This document shows positions 19,282-29,169 of a stretch of DNA of 64,000 bases, one piece after another (the first letter of the stretch is position 1; every line of letters starts with the position of its first letter). Source of the stretch: Candidatus Kapaibacterium sp. (GTDB lineage Bacteria > Bacteroidota > Ignavibacteria > Kapaibacteriales > UBA7675); contig JANQRB010000105.1 in the NCBI GenBank assembly GCA_028284775.1, positions 23,776-87,775 on the forward strand, written 5' to 3'. The notes under the pieces are model-generated. The model ran no database searches and was not told the origin of the DNA. It saw only the letters and a list, made by a program, of their open reading frames with translations. The position numbers were made by a program, and so were the translations under genes.

Positions 19282-22200
19282 TCAGTCATCGAGCAAAGGA
19301 ACCTGCCCCGGATTGCTCAGACCGAAATTAGGCACAAAGAACTCAATGAAGTCATCGGCGCCGATATCGCGATTGGCGTTCAAATCGCCCGTTCGCATTA
19401 CATTGAATGTCTGGTTATTGATCGTTTCCTCCGGTAGCCAGGTTGCGCCGTTGAACACATTGTCGGGGTCGGTGAAGTCGACATCCAGCGTTGCACCGGG
19501 CGCAATGTTGATGGGCGCGGCTGAACCGATGGGAAGGTGTCCGCCGTGACGCAGTACCAGCCAGTAGTCGCCTTCGGGCAACTCATCAAAACTGAAGACC
19601 GCGCGTGCCGTACTGCTCTGAAGAGCCGACTGCCGCTGTACGAGTGTCGAGGCGATGAGGGTCGCGCCTGTCCGTAGCTCCAGCATAAGCGGCGTGCGCT
19701 TGTGAAAGTCACCGGTCCAGTAACCGTGGAGGTAGACGTCCAGGTTCACGGTGACGGCTGCGGCCTCCGAGGCAATCAATACCGCCGCCTGCGTGCCGAA
19801 CTCGAGGGTGAAGTCAAAACCGGGCGTGTCGAGATTTATACTTGCAAAAGCGCCTGTGACGGAGTTGTATTCCAGGAAGCGGAATCGATCGCCGTCTGCG
19901 GGGATGAAGCCGTCGATCAGGCTCACATTAAGCGCGCCGTCCAGCGTCAGATCATCGACACTCAGTCTGTCGAAATCAATGCAGGCGCTTGTACCACCAA
20001 GCTCGATATCCATGCTCGACGATGCTGTCTGAATCAAATCATCGAGCAGGATGAGGCAGCCGGGCGAACTGCCCGGACCGATTCGGCCATTGTTGACTAT
20101 GTTGCCCATGTTATAGACACCGCTGCCGCTCAGACTTGCGCCGGTCGGGAGGGCGATACTGGCTGTTGTCTGGGGTACAAAGTTAACTCGTCCCTGATTC
20201 AGGTTGATCGTTCCATTGGAACCGAAAAGAATGACGGCGCTGGTGGAGCGAATAATGTTGATCGTTGCGCTGCTCACATTGAGGCGGCCGCGATGATTGA
20301 AAACGCTGCCGGACGAAAGGAACAGGTTAGCCGATGTGCCGAGTTTGCTGAAGTCCATCGAGCCGTTGTTATTGAAGCTCTTGTTCGGACCAATGACAAT
20401 ATTGGCGGTGGTGGTAATATTTTTCGCCTGCCAGTTTCCGTCGTTATTAACATCATTATTGAATTCGTTTGTAAATGCATCTCCGCTTGAATTCGGGCTC
20501 ATGCTGATTGTCGTTGCATTGGAAAAGGAGGTGGTGAATTCATTGCTGCCGATAAAATCGGCGCAGCCCGGCAAAAAGACGCTTGCGCTCGTTATGGGGA
20601 AGTTGGAATTTTTGACCTTCACCTTTGTATCCGGCGAAAAGTTCGGGCCGTTGCCCAGCACACTCATCTGCTCGTACAGAAAGGTACCCTGACCGTTGAC
20701 CGCCCCATTCGGCGCCGTAGTGCCGGAACGCAGGATAAAGCTTGCCGTTGTGCTGAGAAACAGACTGCTGGATGAGATCATCGTAAAGCTATTGATGGAT
20801 GTGCTGCTCTTGAAATCGACTGCAATCGAGGCGGTCGTAAAGACCATATTCCCGTTTTGCAGAAAACGGCCGTTTCCATCGGGGCAGATATTGGCAGTTG
20901 TAAAGCCGTCCCGCGCTTCAAAGCGACCGTTATTGATGTATTTCGAATCGTCCTGCACGAATATCGTTGCGGTCGTAGCAAAATTGCGGAAGCGAAAACT
21001 GCCGTTGTTGTTGAAAGTACTCTGATCGCTCATATCAACGATCGACCCGCCATTTTCCGTGAACGATATACTCGCCGTCGTGGCATTGTTAAACACGCTC
21101 ATACTGCTCATAGAGATGCTTGCCGTCGTGATAACACGGTTGAAGTTCATCGAGCCGTTATTGTTGGCACAGCCGGAATTGAACACAGCGATGCTGGCAG
21201 TCGTTTTGAAATTCGAGAAGTTAATCTGTCCGTTGTTTTCCAGCTTAGCGTTGTCGCGGACATTGACTTCGCTGCCGGCTTTGTTGCCGAAGTCGGAAAA
21301 ATCGAGCAGGCCGTCGTTAACGTAACGCGAGTTGCCGGAGAATGTGACGATACTTGCCGTCGTCGCAAAATTCCTGAATTTCATCTGGCCTTTATTAGAG
21401 AAAACGCTGTTGCCTTCTGCATCCACCCTGATCGTTGCGCTTGAGAACGGCGACACGAATACCAGCTTGCCGCAATTCTGAAAATTGCTGTCGCCCTTTT
21501 GCAGAAAACTGATCGGCTTTGTATTGTTCGCGCCGAAGATGCTGGCTGTGGTAGCGTTGATGAAGCTTGAGCCATTACCCAGGCAAATGTTGGCGCTTGT
21601 GCTGACCGAAGCGAATGTGACACTGCCGAAATTATGGAATGTCGCGGAGCTGATGAAAAGCGTGGCCGTCGTTCTGGTATGATTAAAATAGAGGGAGCCG
21701 TTGTTAATAACGGAGTTGTTAAAGTGATTTTCGTATGGTTTGCTAATCGGTCCGGTTTGAAATTGTGGATCACTAATAAAAAGCGAGGCCGTTGTTCGAA
21801 TCTCAACCGGGCCATCAAAGGTATTGCAGCCTGCCAGTTGCGAGCTGCCGCTGAATCCGATATTGGCGGAGGTGATCGAATGGCTGTCCACAATCCTTAC
21901 GGTGCTCGACGTAATAGGGAAATTCAGGTTGCCATTAATATTTGTCCGCTCGAAATTGTAGGTGCCGTTGCCTAAGAAGCTGGCCGTTGTAGAAGTGAAT
22001 ATATTGCCGCCGTCGAAAAAAGCCTGGCCGTTGTTGTGCATTGTCGCAGAAGTGATCGGCGAACCGATGTTAAAATCGCCGCCGCCGAAGGAGCTGAAGG
22101 AAATGAGAGCTGTCGTAGCTATATTCAGATTGCCGGTCGTAATCGGCCGCGGTGTCGGCAGCATGGAGAATTCACCGATAACACTCACGAATGAAGACGT

Positions 22201-23658
22201 AAAGGCATTGATATTGCCCGGCCCGCTGTTAAAGTTTCCATCAGTATTAAAAATACTCAAATTGGCCGAGGTAAATGAGTTGATGTTTCCGTTGTTATTA
22301 AAAGTGCCGAGCGAATTATTGACATTGCGACTCGAGTGCAGATCATTGGGTCCGTTTTTGGCATTCAGGTTGCCATTGTTCACAAATGTACCGCCTGAAT
22401 TGTTTATTCCGATGCTGGTAAAGGAACTCAATGATTTGCTGTTCATGCTGATCGTGCCGTTATTGACGCCGCCATTGAAAAACTGAAGCTCGGCGTCAAA
22501 ATCGGTCCCCACGGCATTGATGTCCAGCGTGGCGGTCGTGCCGTTCATAAAACTGCCGAAGATGTTATTTTTCTTCTGCGTAACCATTTTGCCATTATTG
22601 TTAATGCCGGCGTTGTTTTCAACATTCACGTTGCCTTCAAATACAACCTTCGTACAGGCGATTTCCAACACGCCGTCGGCGATCTCCAGTTTGGAAAAAC
22701 TAAATGTACCGTCCCCGCTAATTGTCCCGGTCGTAACGAAAAAAGTTCCTTCAACGAAGTTCATCTGACTGCCGGTTGAGGTCAACAGCGTACCTTTATT
22801 GCGAAAAACGTGGCTAGCCACGCCGTGGAATACCGACAGGTTCGCCGTCGTGGCAATGACGACACCGCAATTGGTCACCTGGCTGTTATTAAAAATTGTC
22901 GCGTCCTGTTGAATGTCGAGGTCGCCGTTATTCAGGAAGCCGGCGCCTGTCTGTACAGTTATCGTACGCGCCGCACCGCTGCCCGGCACCGTTTCGATCG
23001 TCGCGTCAGTGGCGTTGACCAGCCGTCCGTTTGCTATGACGAGGCTCGGTCCGAAGGTCGCGCTGCTGCTGCTAAGGGTAATCAGCCCCTCATTAAAAAA
23101 GAACTTGTGTGTCTCCAGCGTGCTGATCTTCGAGGCGGTGCCGCGCAGCAGGATCTGGCCGGTTGTCGAATTATGCACTTCGCCATTGTATTCGGAATCC
23201 GCGCCGATTTCCTCCACCGTTATACTGGCATTGTTCGTCAGGTCGGCGGCAATATTGGCGCTGATCTGCTTGATCGAGCCATTATTGGTCAGCGTCGCCG
23301 CACCGGAGAAGCTGGTGTTTTTGAGAACCAGGATGCCATTGCTCCGGATCTCGCTGTCGGCGCTAATATTAAAGGCGTTGAGATTTGCTTTCAGTTTCTG
23401 CGTGCCGGTCGTGCCGCCGACCGTAAGGCTGCGGATCGTTCCCGGAACATTAAGCGTAACGGTGTAGCTGCCGCCGACGGTTATGAAAACATCGTCGTTG
23501 CTGCCGGGAGCTGAACCGCTGCTCCATTTGCTGCCGTCGCTCCAGTCGCCGTTGACGGCATCCTGCCAAAATACATCCGCCGCGTAGCTGCTAACGGAAA
23601 AGCTCGGAGCAATCAGCGCCATAACGAGACAGAAAAGCAGAATCTTGATCGATTTCAT
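19282..23658 (-). CDS. Giant secreted beta-solenoid protein, paralog 3
   Basis: 1458 residues. Signal peptide 1-27 (MKSIKILLFCLVMALIAPSF...), then the shared head NGDWSDGSKWSSGSAPGSND. The coil region carries N-x-G turns (FVNNGN, VNNG, FNNNGS) and many strands of the form TTASI, TTATI, TTANI or TSASL, roughly one per 26-residue coil. One full FRFRNFATTATIF unit, identical to the repeat core of the neighbouring 2544-residue paralog, lies near residue 900, which suggests exchange or common origin. The final 150 residues match the paralogs and contain GDLNANRDIGADDF. It is not an array of near-identical repeats like its neighbour. Role as adhesin or surface fibre is inferred. Start ATG 23658 follows GAGCGAG at unusual distance. 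Confidence 0.86.
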   Translation of the reverse strand: MKSIKILLFCLVMALIAPSFSVSSYAADVFWQDAVNGDWSDGSKWSSGSAPGSNDDVFITVGGSYTVTLNVPGTIRSLTVGGTTGTQKLKANLNAFNISADSEIRSNGILVLKNTSFSGAATLTNNGSIKQISANIAADLTNNASITVEEIGADSEYNGEVHNSTTGQILLRGTASKISTLETHKFFFNEGLITLSSSSATFGPSLVIANGRLVNATDATIETVPGSGAARTITVQTGAGFLNNGDLDIQQDATIFNNSQVTNCGVVIATTANLSVFHGVASHVFRNKGTLLTSTGSQMNFVEGTFFVTTGTISGDGTFSFSKLEIADGVLEIACTKVVFEGNVNVENNAGINNNGKMVTQKKNNIFGSFMNGTTATLDINAVGTDFDAELQFFNGGVNNGTISMNSKSLSSFTSIGINNSGGTFVNNGNLNAKNGPNDLHSSRNVNNSLGTFNNNGNINSFTSANLSIFNTDGNFNSGPGNINAFTSSFVSVIGEFSMLPTPRPITTGNLNIATTALISFSSFGGGDFNIGSPITSATMHNNGQAFFDGGNIFTSTTASFLGNGTYNFERTNINGNLNFPITSSTVRIVDSHSITSANIGFSGSSQLAGCNTFDGPVEIRTTASLFISDPQFQTGPISKPYENHFNNSVINNGSLYFNHTRTTATLFISSATFHNFGSVTFASVSTSANICLGNGSSFINATTASIFGANNTKPISFLQKGDSNFQNCGKLVFVSPFSSATIRVDAEGNSVFSNKGQMKFRNFATTASIVTFSGNSRYVNDGLLDFSDFGNKAGSEVNVRDNAKLENNGQINFSNFKTTASIAVFNSGCANNNGSMNFNRVITTASISMSSMSVFNNATTASISFTENGGSIVDMSDQSTFNNNGSFRFRNFATTATIFVQDDSKYINNGRFEARDGFTTANICPDGNGRFLQNGNMVFTTASIAVDFKSSTSINSFTMISSSSLFLSTTASFILRSGTTAPNGAVNGQGTFLYEQMSVLGNGPNFSPDTKVKVKNSNFPITSASVFLPGCADFIGSNEFTTSFSNATTISMSPNSSGDAFTNEFNNDVNNDGNWQAKNITTTANIVIGPNKSFNNNGSMDFSKLGTSANLFLSSGSVFNHRGRLNVSSATINIIRSTSAVILFGSNGTINLNQGRVNFVPQTTASIALPTGASLSGSGVYNMGNIVNNGRIGPGSSPGCLILLDDLIQTASSSMDIELGGTSACIDFDRLSVDDLTLDGALNVSLIDGFIPADGDRFRFLEYNSVTGAFASINLDTPGFDFTLEFGTQAAVLIASEAAAVTVNLDVYLHGYWTGDFHKRTPLMLELRTGATLIASTLVQRQSALQSSTARAVFSFDELPEGDYWLVLRHGGHLPIGSAAPINIAPGATLDVDFTDPDNVFNGATWLPEETINNQTFNVMRTGDLNANRDIGADDFIEFFVPNFGLSNPGQVPLLDD

Positions 23659-23786
23659 TGTAGGGACTCGCTCTTATTGAAGACTACCATTTGAAATTTG
23701 CATTGAGAAACGGGACGTAGTTCCGGGCAATTACTGGTGCAAGAAGGGGATCCATTAAGGCCGCCGACTGACGAAATTCTCCGGCG

Positions 23787-24059
23787 TCACCAGCACCCGG
23801 ACCGAATCAATGTACTGTTGGAACGCTCGAACAGCAGGGACGCTCGCAGGCAAAAGTACCCGGATTCAAAACATATCTCTCTTCGATCAAGCCCGCCAAC
23901 ACATTGACTTAAGCTGATCGAGCGCTCAATCACAAGAAAGAAAGGCTTAGGACTACACTGAACGGACGTCTGGCGAGTGTCCGATTCGTGCGGAGTGCCG
24001 CCGGTGGACTCCATATTTGCGGCAGCACAAAAAAGCGCCAAAAGATACCACCATTTCAC
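23787..24059 (-). CDS. Possible small secreted Cys-containing protein, or frameshifted remnant
   Basis: A 90-codon frame opens at GTG 24059, 34 bases after the symporter stop. It begins KWWYLLALFCAAA, which resembles a signal peptide, and contains six Cys. However, the 3' part reads more naturally in another frame, ending AVRAFQQYIDSVRVLV and PENFVSRRP before a TAA near 23758. That frame has a stop codon just upstream and no start. Either the short frame is real or this is an old gene broken by a frameshift. No family recognised. Confidence 0.3.
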   Translation of the reverse strand: MKWWYLLALFCAAANMESTGGTPHESDTRQTSVQCSPKPFFLVIERSISLSQCVGGLDRREICFESGYFCLRASLLFERSNSTLIRSGCW

Positions 24060-24092
24060 TATCTGAGCAAAAAAAGCTGGCGAAAGCCCGGA

Positions 24093-25448
24093 TTAGTCCA
24101 GTGTTTTCAACGATTTGTCCATAACAACGCAGGCCGTGAGATCACCCGTAACATTGACGGCCGTGCGTGCCATATCTAGGATGCGGTCGACGCCAAGGAT
24201 GAGTGCGATGCCTGCTCCCGGCACTCCAATTCCCGCCAGAACCGTGGCCAGAATCACGATACCCACGCCGGGCGTACTCGGCGAGCCGATGGAAGCGCCG
24301 ACCGTTGTCGCGATCAGCAGGATCAGACCGCCCATTGTCAGATCTATTCCGAATACCTGCGTCAAAAATATGGCGGCAACGATTTGGTAGAGCGCTGTTC
24401 CGTCCATATTGATGGTGGCGCCGATGGGAACAACAAAACGCGCTACCGCCGGATCGACGCCCAGGGTATCTTCAGCGACTTTAAGCGAGACGGGCATGAC
24501 AGCGGCGGATGAAGATGTGGAAAATGCCAGCAACTGCACATTGCGGACCTGCGCCAGAAATCGCAGGGGCGACCGGCGCGCCCATAGCGCGACAATCAGC
24601 AGATAAAAAACCAGCAGCAGCAGTAGCCCGAGGAGCACGCTGCCTACATAGGCCGACATTGAAACCAGGGCATTGAGACCAACCTTGATCGTTATCTGCG
24701 CCAGCAGGCCGAATACAGCGAGAGGCGCTATCAGCATAGCCCAGCTGACGACTTTCATAGACACCTCCTGCACCGATCCGGCAAGATCGATCAGCGGCCG
24801 GGCTTGCGGACCGGCAATCAGCGCCAAGGCTATACCGATCAGAATTGCGAAAACTATTATCTGCAACATACTCTGTTCAAGCGCTGCATCGAGCGGGTTG
24901 GTGGGAATCAGATCGACAATTCGCTCGGGCAGCGACATGTCGGAGGGGGCAGGGGCGGCAAACTCGCCGGCGGCACTGTTATGCGCTTCCGCAAGCGCCG
25001 CCTCAACAAAGGAGGGGTCGATAAAGCGCCCCGGTTCGATCGCCGTCGCGACGAAAGAGCCGATGAGGACGGCGACCAGTGTCGTCGCGATAAAGTAGGG
25101 CAGGATACGCATACCGACTTGCCGCAGTTGCCTGACATCGCCGGTGCCGGTGATCCCCAGGACGATCGACGCCATGACAAGGGGCACGACCATCATCTGG
25201 ATCAGTGCAAGAAAAATATGTCCCGGCAGTGCCAGCCACACCGATAGCTCATGAGCGGCGCCTTCGCTGATCAGAGCCGCCCCTTTCGGCGACAACAACA
25301 GGCCCAGTCCGATGCCGAGCAGCAAACCGATGACGATTTGCAGCCAGAGGCGAGTGCGGACGAGACGACCCAGCGACGACACAAGCGAGCGGAGCGATTC
25401 GAAGGAATCGCCCGGCGTCTGGTTGCTATCCGGCTGTTCGAGGCTCAC
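24093..25448 (-). CDS. Dicarboxylate/amino acid:cation symporter (SDF/DAACS family)
   Basis: About 450 residues and eight hydrophobic segments plus two re-entrant hairpins, the glutamate/aspartate/C4-dicarboxylate transporter fold (GltP/GltT/DctA relatives) of the inner membrane. Signature segments are all present: the serine-rich hairpin FSTSSSAAVMPVSLKV, NMDGTALYQ, GSPSTPGVGIVILA and DRILDMARTAVNVTGD, the last containing Asp and Asn residues of the substrate/cation sites. The family signature supports proton- or sodium-driven uptake; which substrate is used cannot be read from sequence. No ATG start is available. GTG 25448 is chosen because it leaves about 36 residues before the first membrane helix; GTG 25541 would add 31 Ser/His-rich residues. 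A loop of about 50 residues between helices 3 and 4 (AALAEAHNSAAGEFAAPAP) is longer than in bacterial DctA. Confidence 0.9.
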   Translation of the reverse strand: MSLEQPDSNQTPGDSFESLRSLVSSLGRLVRTRLWLQIVIGLLLGIGLGLLLSPKGAALISEGAAHELSVWLALPGHIFLALIQMMVVPLVMASIVLGITGTGDVRQLRQVGMRILPYFIATTLVAVLIGSFVATAIEPGRFIDPSFVEAALAEAHNSAAGEFAAPAPSDMSLPERIVDLIPTNPLDAALEQSMLQIIVFAILIGIALALIAGPQARPLIDLAGSVQEVSMKVVSWAMLIAPLAVFGLLAQITIKVGLNALVSMSAYVGSVLLGLLLLLVFYLLIVALWARRSPLRFLAQVRNVQLLAFSTSSSAAVMPVSLKVAEDTLGVDPAVARFVVPIGATINMDGTALYQIVAAIFLTQVFGIDLTMGGLILLIATTVGASIGSPSTPGVGIVILATVLAGIGVPGAGIALILGVDRILDMARTAVNVTGDLTACVVMDKSLKTLD

Positions 25449-25802
25449 ATGACAAAAGTACGCAAAGAATGTTGAATTAGCGACATGGCTGTTGTGAGAG
25501 CTTAACAAAATGCTAATTCTCAGAGAATCATTGCTTAACACAGCCGGTCTATATTGCGCTTCCAGCTAGCGGTTCCGATTTGAGAACCTGCAAGGATATA
25601 TAGTACGGGATGCTAGGGGGCAAGCAAGCTCCTATGGTCTGAACAAGCGCGAGTTTGCTTGGTATCGACTTGCTATCCAGCTTCCCGGACGCAGCATTCA
25701 AGCCGTGACCGTCCCTCTTCCGAAACGATCGAAATTAACATATCACGCTTGTGGATGTGACAATTTTTCCATGTGCTGTCAGTATCATTGGAGTTGTATA
25801 CT

Positions 25803-28631
25803 ATGTTAAGTTTGCTACGATTCACCTTGTGGTTCTTCGTACTGTCGACAATCAGCAGCGCGGGTTTGTTTGCGGATAATACCGGAACGATTAGCGGTAT
25901 TGTTAAGGACAAAGAAACCAAACGAATACTGGCCGGAGCCGGTATCAGCGTACAAAACAGCAAGCTGGGGGCTGTCAGTGATCGTTTCGGCAGCTTTACG
26001 ATAAAAAATGTACCGATGGGGGAGCAGACTATCGCCGTCAGCTACCTCGGCTATGAAACCATCACACGTTCGATTGTCGTGGAGGCGAACAAAACCCTCA
26101 GCCTGGAATTTGAGATGGAGTCGAGTATTCTTGAGTCCGATGGTGTTGTTGTCGAAGGACTGCGTCAGGGACAGGTACGCGCGCTCAATCGTCAGAAAAC
26201 GGCGCCCAATATTGTTAACGTCGTCGCCGCCGATGCTATCGGCCGCTTTCCAGACCTCAACAGCGCAGAAGCGCTGCAGCGGATTCCCTCGCTTTCAATC
26301 CAACGCGATCAGGGTGAAGGGCGCTATGTCCTCATACGCGGCACGGAAGCGCGCCTCAATTCGGTGATGATCAATGGCGAGCGGATTCCCTCGCCGGAAG
26401 GGGATGTCCGGCAGGTGGCCCTCGACGTCATACCTTCCGATGTCCTCGCCTCGATCGAGGTCAGCAAAGCCATCACCCCCGACATGGACGGCGACGCTAT
26501 CGGCGGCGCGATCAACCTGACGACCAAGAGCGCCTTCGACTTCGACAAACCCATCTACAAACTGACGCTGGCAGGCGGCTACAACGATATCGTCGGCGAT
26601 CCCAACTTTCAGGTTGCCGGCACCTTGGGCCGCCAGCTGGGCGACGAAAACAACATCGGAATTCTGGTCTCGGCCTCCTACTTCAAAACTGATCGCGGCT
26701 CCGACAACAATGAAATGGAATGGTTAAGCAGAAGCGACCTGGATGACTTCCCCGATGACTTCGGCATCACCGTACCCGCCGCCACGAATGTGATCGGCGA
26801 CCTGCAGCTTCGCGATTACGTCATCACCCGCGAGCGCCTGGGCATCAGCACAACCGTGGATTTTCGTTTGTCGGAAAGCTCGACGCTGTACGTACGGGGA
26901 TTGTTCAACAGGTTTAGCGATGATGAACACCGCCGGCGCGGTCGGGTGCGATTCGATAAAGGCGATTATACAGCCGTTAGCGCAAACGGCGGCAGTATCA
27001 GTGAAGGCAACTTCGAGCGCGAATTGAAAGATCGTTTCGAGGAGCAGACAATCTGGAGTGTCTCGGCCGGAGGAAACTCGCTGCTCGGCGATATGACCCT
27101 GGACTACAATTTTTCCTTTTCGCACGCCGACGAAGACGAGCCGAACCGGCGCGACATTACCTTCGAGCTAAAGGATATCGACATGACCTACGACATCTCG
27201 AATCCGGATTTGCCGCGGTTTACGGGCAACGGCTTTAATGACGCCTCAGCCTTTGAATTCTCCGACCTTGTGATCGAAAACAATAAGACCAGCGATGAAG
27301 ACTTCACCGCCGGCGCTAATCTGACAATTCCCTACAGCCTGAGTGAAAACCTGGGTACACTTAAGTTTGGACTCAAATTCCGGGCTAAAAACAAAGAGCG
27401 CATCAATGACGTTAAGGTGTACGACGCTTATGCCGGCACTATCAACGACGGCGATCTGAGTCTGGCCGATGTGGTCGGCGACTTCGAGGATGACGAGTTT
27501 CTGGAAAACGAGTACGCGATCGGCCTGGCGCCGGACCCGGACAAAGTTGAAAACCTGGTCGACAATAACCTGAACGATTTCGAGTTAAACACCGACGACT
27601 CTCGACTGGATACTGATCCGGCCAATTACGAGGCGACGGAAAATATCATAGCCGCTTACCTGATGACCACGCTGAATGTCGGCGACCTGATGATTCTGCC
27701 GGGCGCCCGCCTGGAAATGACAAACCTGGAATACACCGGCAATGTCGTTGAAGTCAACGCCGAAGGCGACTATGCCTCGACGGCCGCCGTCACCGGCGAC
27801 GATGACTATAACAATATCCTGCCCATGCTGCATCTGAAATATCATCTGGACGATGCGACCAACCTGCGGGCAGCCTGGACCAATACCATCGCGCGGCCCA
27901 ACTACTATGACCTTGCGCCCTTCCGACTTGTCAATCGCGAAGATGAAGAAATCGAGCGCGGTAATACAACGCTGGAACCGACGGAATCGATGAACGTCGA
28001 TCTTTTCTTTGAGCATTACCTCGAATCGCTGGGCATTCTTTCGCTGGGTGCTTTCTACAAGGACCTGGACAATATCATCTTTGCGCAGACACGCAAAGGC
28101 ATCGACGGCGAGCCGCAATTTGCCGACTTTGACGTCCTGACGCCGGTTAACGGTAAGACGGCAACTCTGTTCGGCGTAGAAGTGGCCTGGCAGCAGCAGT
28201 TGACCTTTCTGCCCGGTGCCCTCAATGGTCTGGGCATCTATGCCAACTATACCTATACGGATTCGAAAACCGATATCGACCTGGGCGACGGCGCCACGCG
28301 CGAGCTGACAATTCCCGGTCAGAGCGAACATATTGCCAATCTTGCCCTATCCTATGAAAAACACGGATTTTCGGGACGAATCGCGCTTAACTTCCACGGC
28401 TCCTATGTAGACGCAGTCGGTGACAAGGCCGACGAAGATGTCTATTATGACGACCACATTCAACTCGATTTTTCAGCGAACTACGAGTTCCGCAAGGGTC
28501 TGCGTGTTTTTGCCGAGCTGCTTAATCTGACCGACGAACCGCTGCGCTTTTTTGTCGGCGACGAGAGCCGTCCGATCCAGCGCGAGTTTTATTCTTTCTG
28601 GGGGCATTTTGGAGTGAAGCTGGATTTATGA
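25803..28631 (+). CDS. TonB-dependent outer-membrane receptor
   Basis: 942 residues from ATG 25803, which has GGAG nine bases upstream (an earlier in-frame ATG at 25773 lacks one). Signal peptide 1-27, then a CarboxypepD_reg-like domain (about 30-105: GTISGIVKDKETKRILAGA), as usual in FCB-group receptors. Next come a plug (about 125-245; RQKTAPNIVNVVAADAIGR, ALQRIPSLSIQRD, VLIRGTEARLNSVMINGER, DAIGGAINLTTKSAF) and a 22-strand type barrel (about 260-942) ending in the terminal aromatic strand ...FWGHFGVKLDL. The plug resembles the TonB-Xanth-Caul type, often linked to carbohydrate uptake. No SusD-like partner is adjacent. Ligand unknown. The gene is alone in its direction between the symporter and the peptidoglycan hydrolase. 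Confidence 0.93.
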   Translation: MLSLLRFTLWFFVLSTISSAGLFADNTGTISGIVKDKETKRILAGAGISVQNSKLGAVSDRFGSFTIKNVPMGEQTIAVSYLGYETITRSIVVEANKTLSLEFEMESSILESDGVVVEGLRQGQVRALNRQKTAPNIVNVVAADAIGRFPDLNSAEALQRIPSLSIQRDQGEGRYVLIRGTEARLNSVMINGERIPSPEGDVRQVALDVIPSDVLASIEVSKAITPDMDGDAIGGAINLTTKSAFDFDKPIYKLTLAGGYNDIVGDPNFQVAGTLGRQLGDENNIGILVSASYFKTDRGSDNNEMEWLSRSDLDDFPDDFGITVPAATNVIGDLQLRDYVITRERLGISTTVDFRLSESSTLYVRGLFNRFSDDEHRRRGRVRFDKGDYTAVSANGGSISEGNFERELKDRFEEQTIWSVSAGGNSLLGDMTLDYNFSFSHADEDEPNRRDITFELKDIDMTYDISNPDLPRFTGNGFNDASAFEFSDLVIENNKTSDEDFTAGANLTIPYSLSENLGTLKFGLKFRAKNKERINDVKVYDAYAGTINDGDLSLADVVGDFEDDEFLENEYAIGLAPDPDKVENLVDNNLNDFELNTDDSRLDTDPANYEATENIIAAYLMTTLNVGDLMILPGARLEMTNLEYTGNVVEVNAEGDYASTAAVTGDDDYNNILPMLHLKYHLDDATNLRAAWTNTIARPNYYDLAPFRLVNREDEEIERGNTTLEPTESMNVDLFFEHYLESLGILSLGAFYKDLDNIIFAQTRKGIDGEPQFADFDVLTPVNGKTATLFGVEVAWQQQLTFLPGALNGLGIYANYTYTDSKTDIDLGDGATRELTIPGQSEHIANLALSYEKHGFSGRIALNFHGSYVDAVGDKADEDVYYDDHIQLDFSANYEFRKGLRVFAELLNLTDEPLRFFVGDESRPIQREFYSFWGHFGVKLDL

Positions 28632-28786
28632 TTAAGCTCAGCTCGTCGGCGTGGAGAGTATTCGACAGACAGGATGCACGGCATTGTTAAGTTTGTGCTG
28701 TTAGTGACACTTTGCTGAGGATTCTGGGCAGCATTGGAACCTTGCCTTACCGTGGATCCTGTCTGTTGTGTTTTTTGCCAGGGAAT

Positions 28787-29146
28787 TCACTTCTGTGCTT
28801 TCATTCTAAAAAACACAGGAACATCCCTGCTGCACTGTTCAAGAACCGGCTCCATATCTTCACTGCCCCGGTCGCCTTCGATTTTCCGTTTCAGCAGCAG
28901 CGCAAGTTTGTCACCGCTGATTTTCGATTCAAGCAAGGCCCGAATTTCATGAAATCCGATCGGAGGAGCAGTTGAGTCTGCTGCTGCACAACTCTTAAGC
29001 TCGCTGTTAATTCTTGTACAGAAAATTTGAATGTCCTGCGGGTTGCGATTTTTGTCAGCCTGATGCAAAGGACACAAGTCCCATCGGTCATAGCAACGAC
29101 GACTCTGAAATTCATTTTTCCGTCGGGCCTGATATTCATTCCACAA
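28787..29146 (-). CDS. Small hypothetical protein downstream of GH108 gene
   Basis: 119 codons from a TTG at 29146, 23 bases past the GH108 stop. The start is uncertain: no Shine-Dalgarno site, and the open frame continues upstream. Codon use and composition look coding, especially the charged helical C-terminal half (ALLESKISGDKLALLLKRK ... VLEQCSRDVPVFFRMKAQK). Four or five Cys. No family recognised. Position suggests an operon with the peptidoglycan hydrolase, so a small accessory or immunity-type role is possible but unproven. Confidence 0.5.
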   Translation of the reverse strand: MWNEYQARRKNEFQSRRCYDRWDLCPLHQADKNRNPQDIQIFCTRINSELKSCAAADSTAPPIGFHEIRALLESKISGDKLALLLKRKIEGDRGSEDMEPVLEQCSRDVPVFFRMKAQK

Positions 29147-29169
29147 AACAGTAACTGGAATTCTTGAAT

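Noticed and set aside
19702..20490. A 262-codon plus-strand frame
   Set aside because: Antisense to the C-terminal part of the third solenoid gene, which is well supported.
27585..28331. A 248-codon minus-strand frame
   Set aside because: Antisense to the TonB receptor barrel; no recognisable protein.
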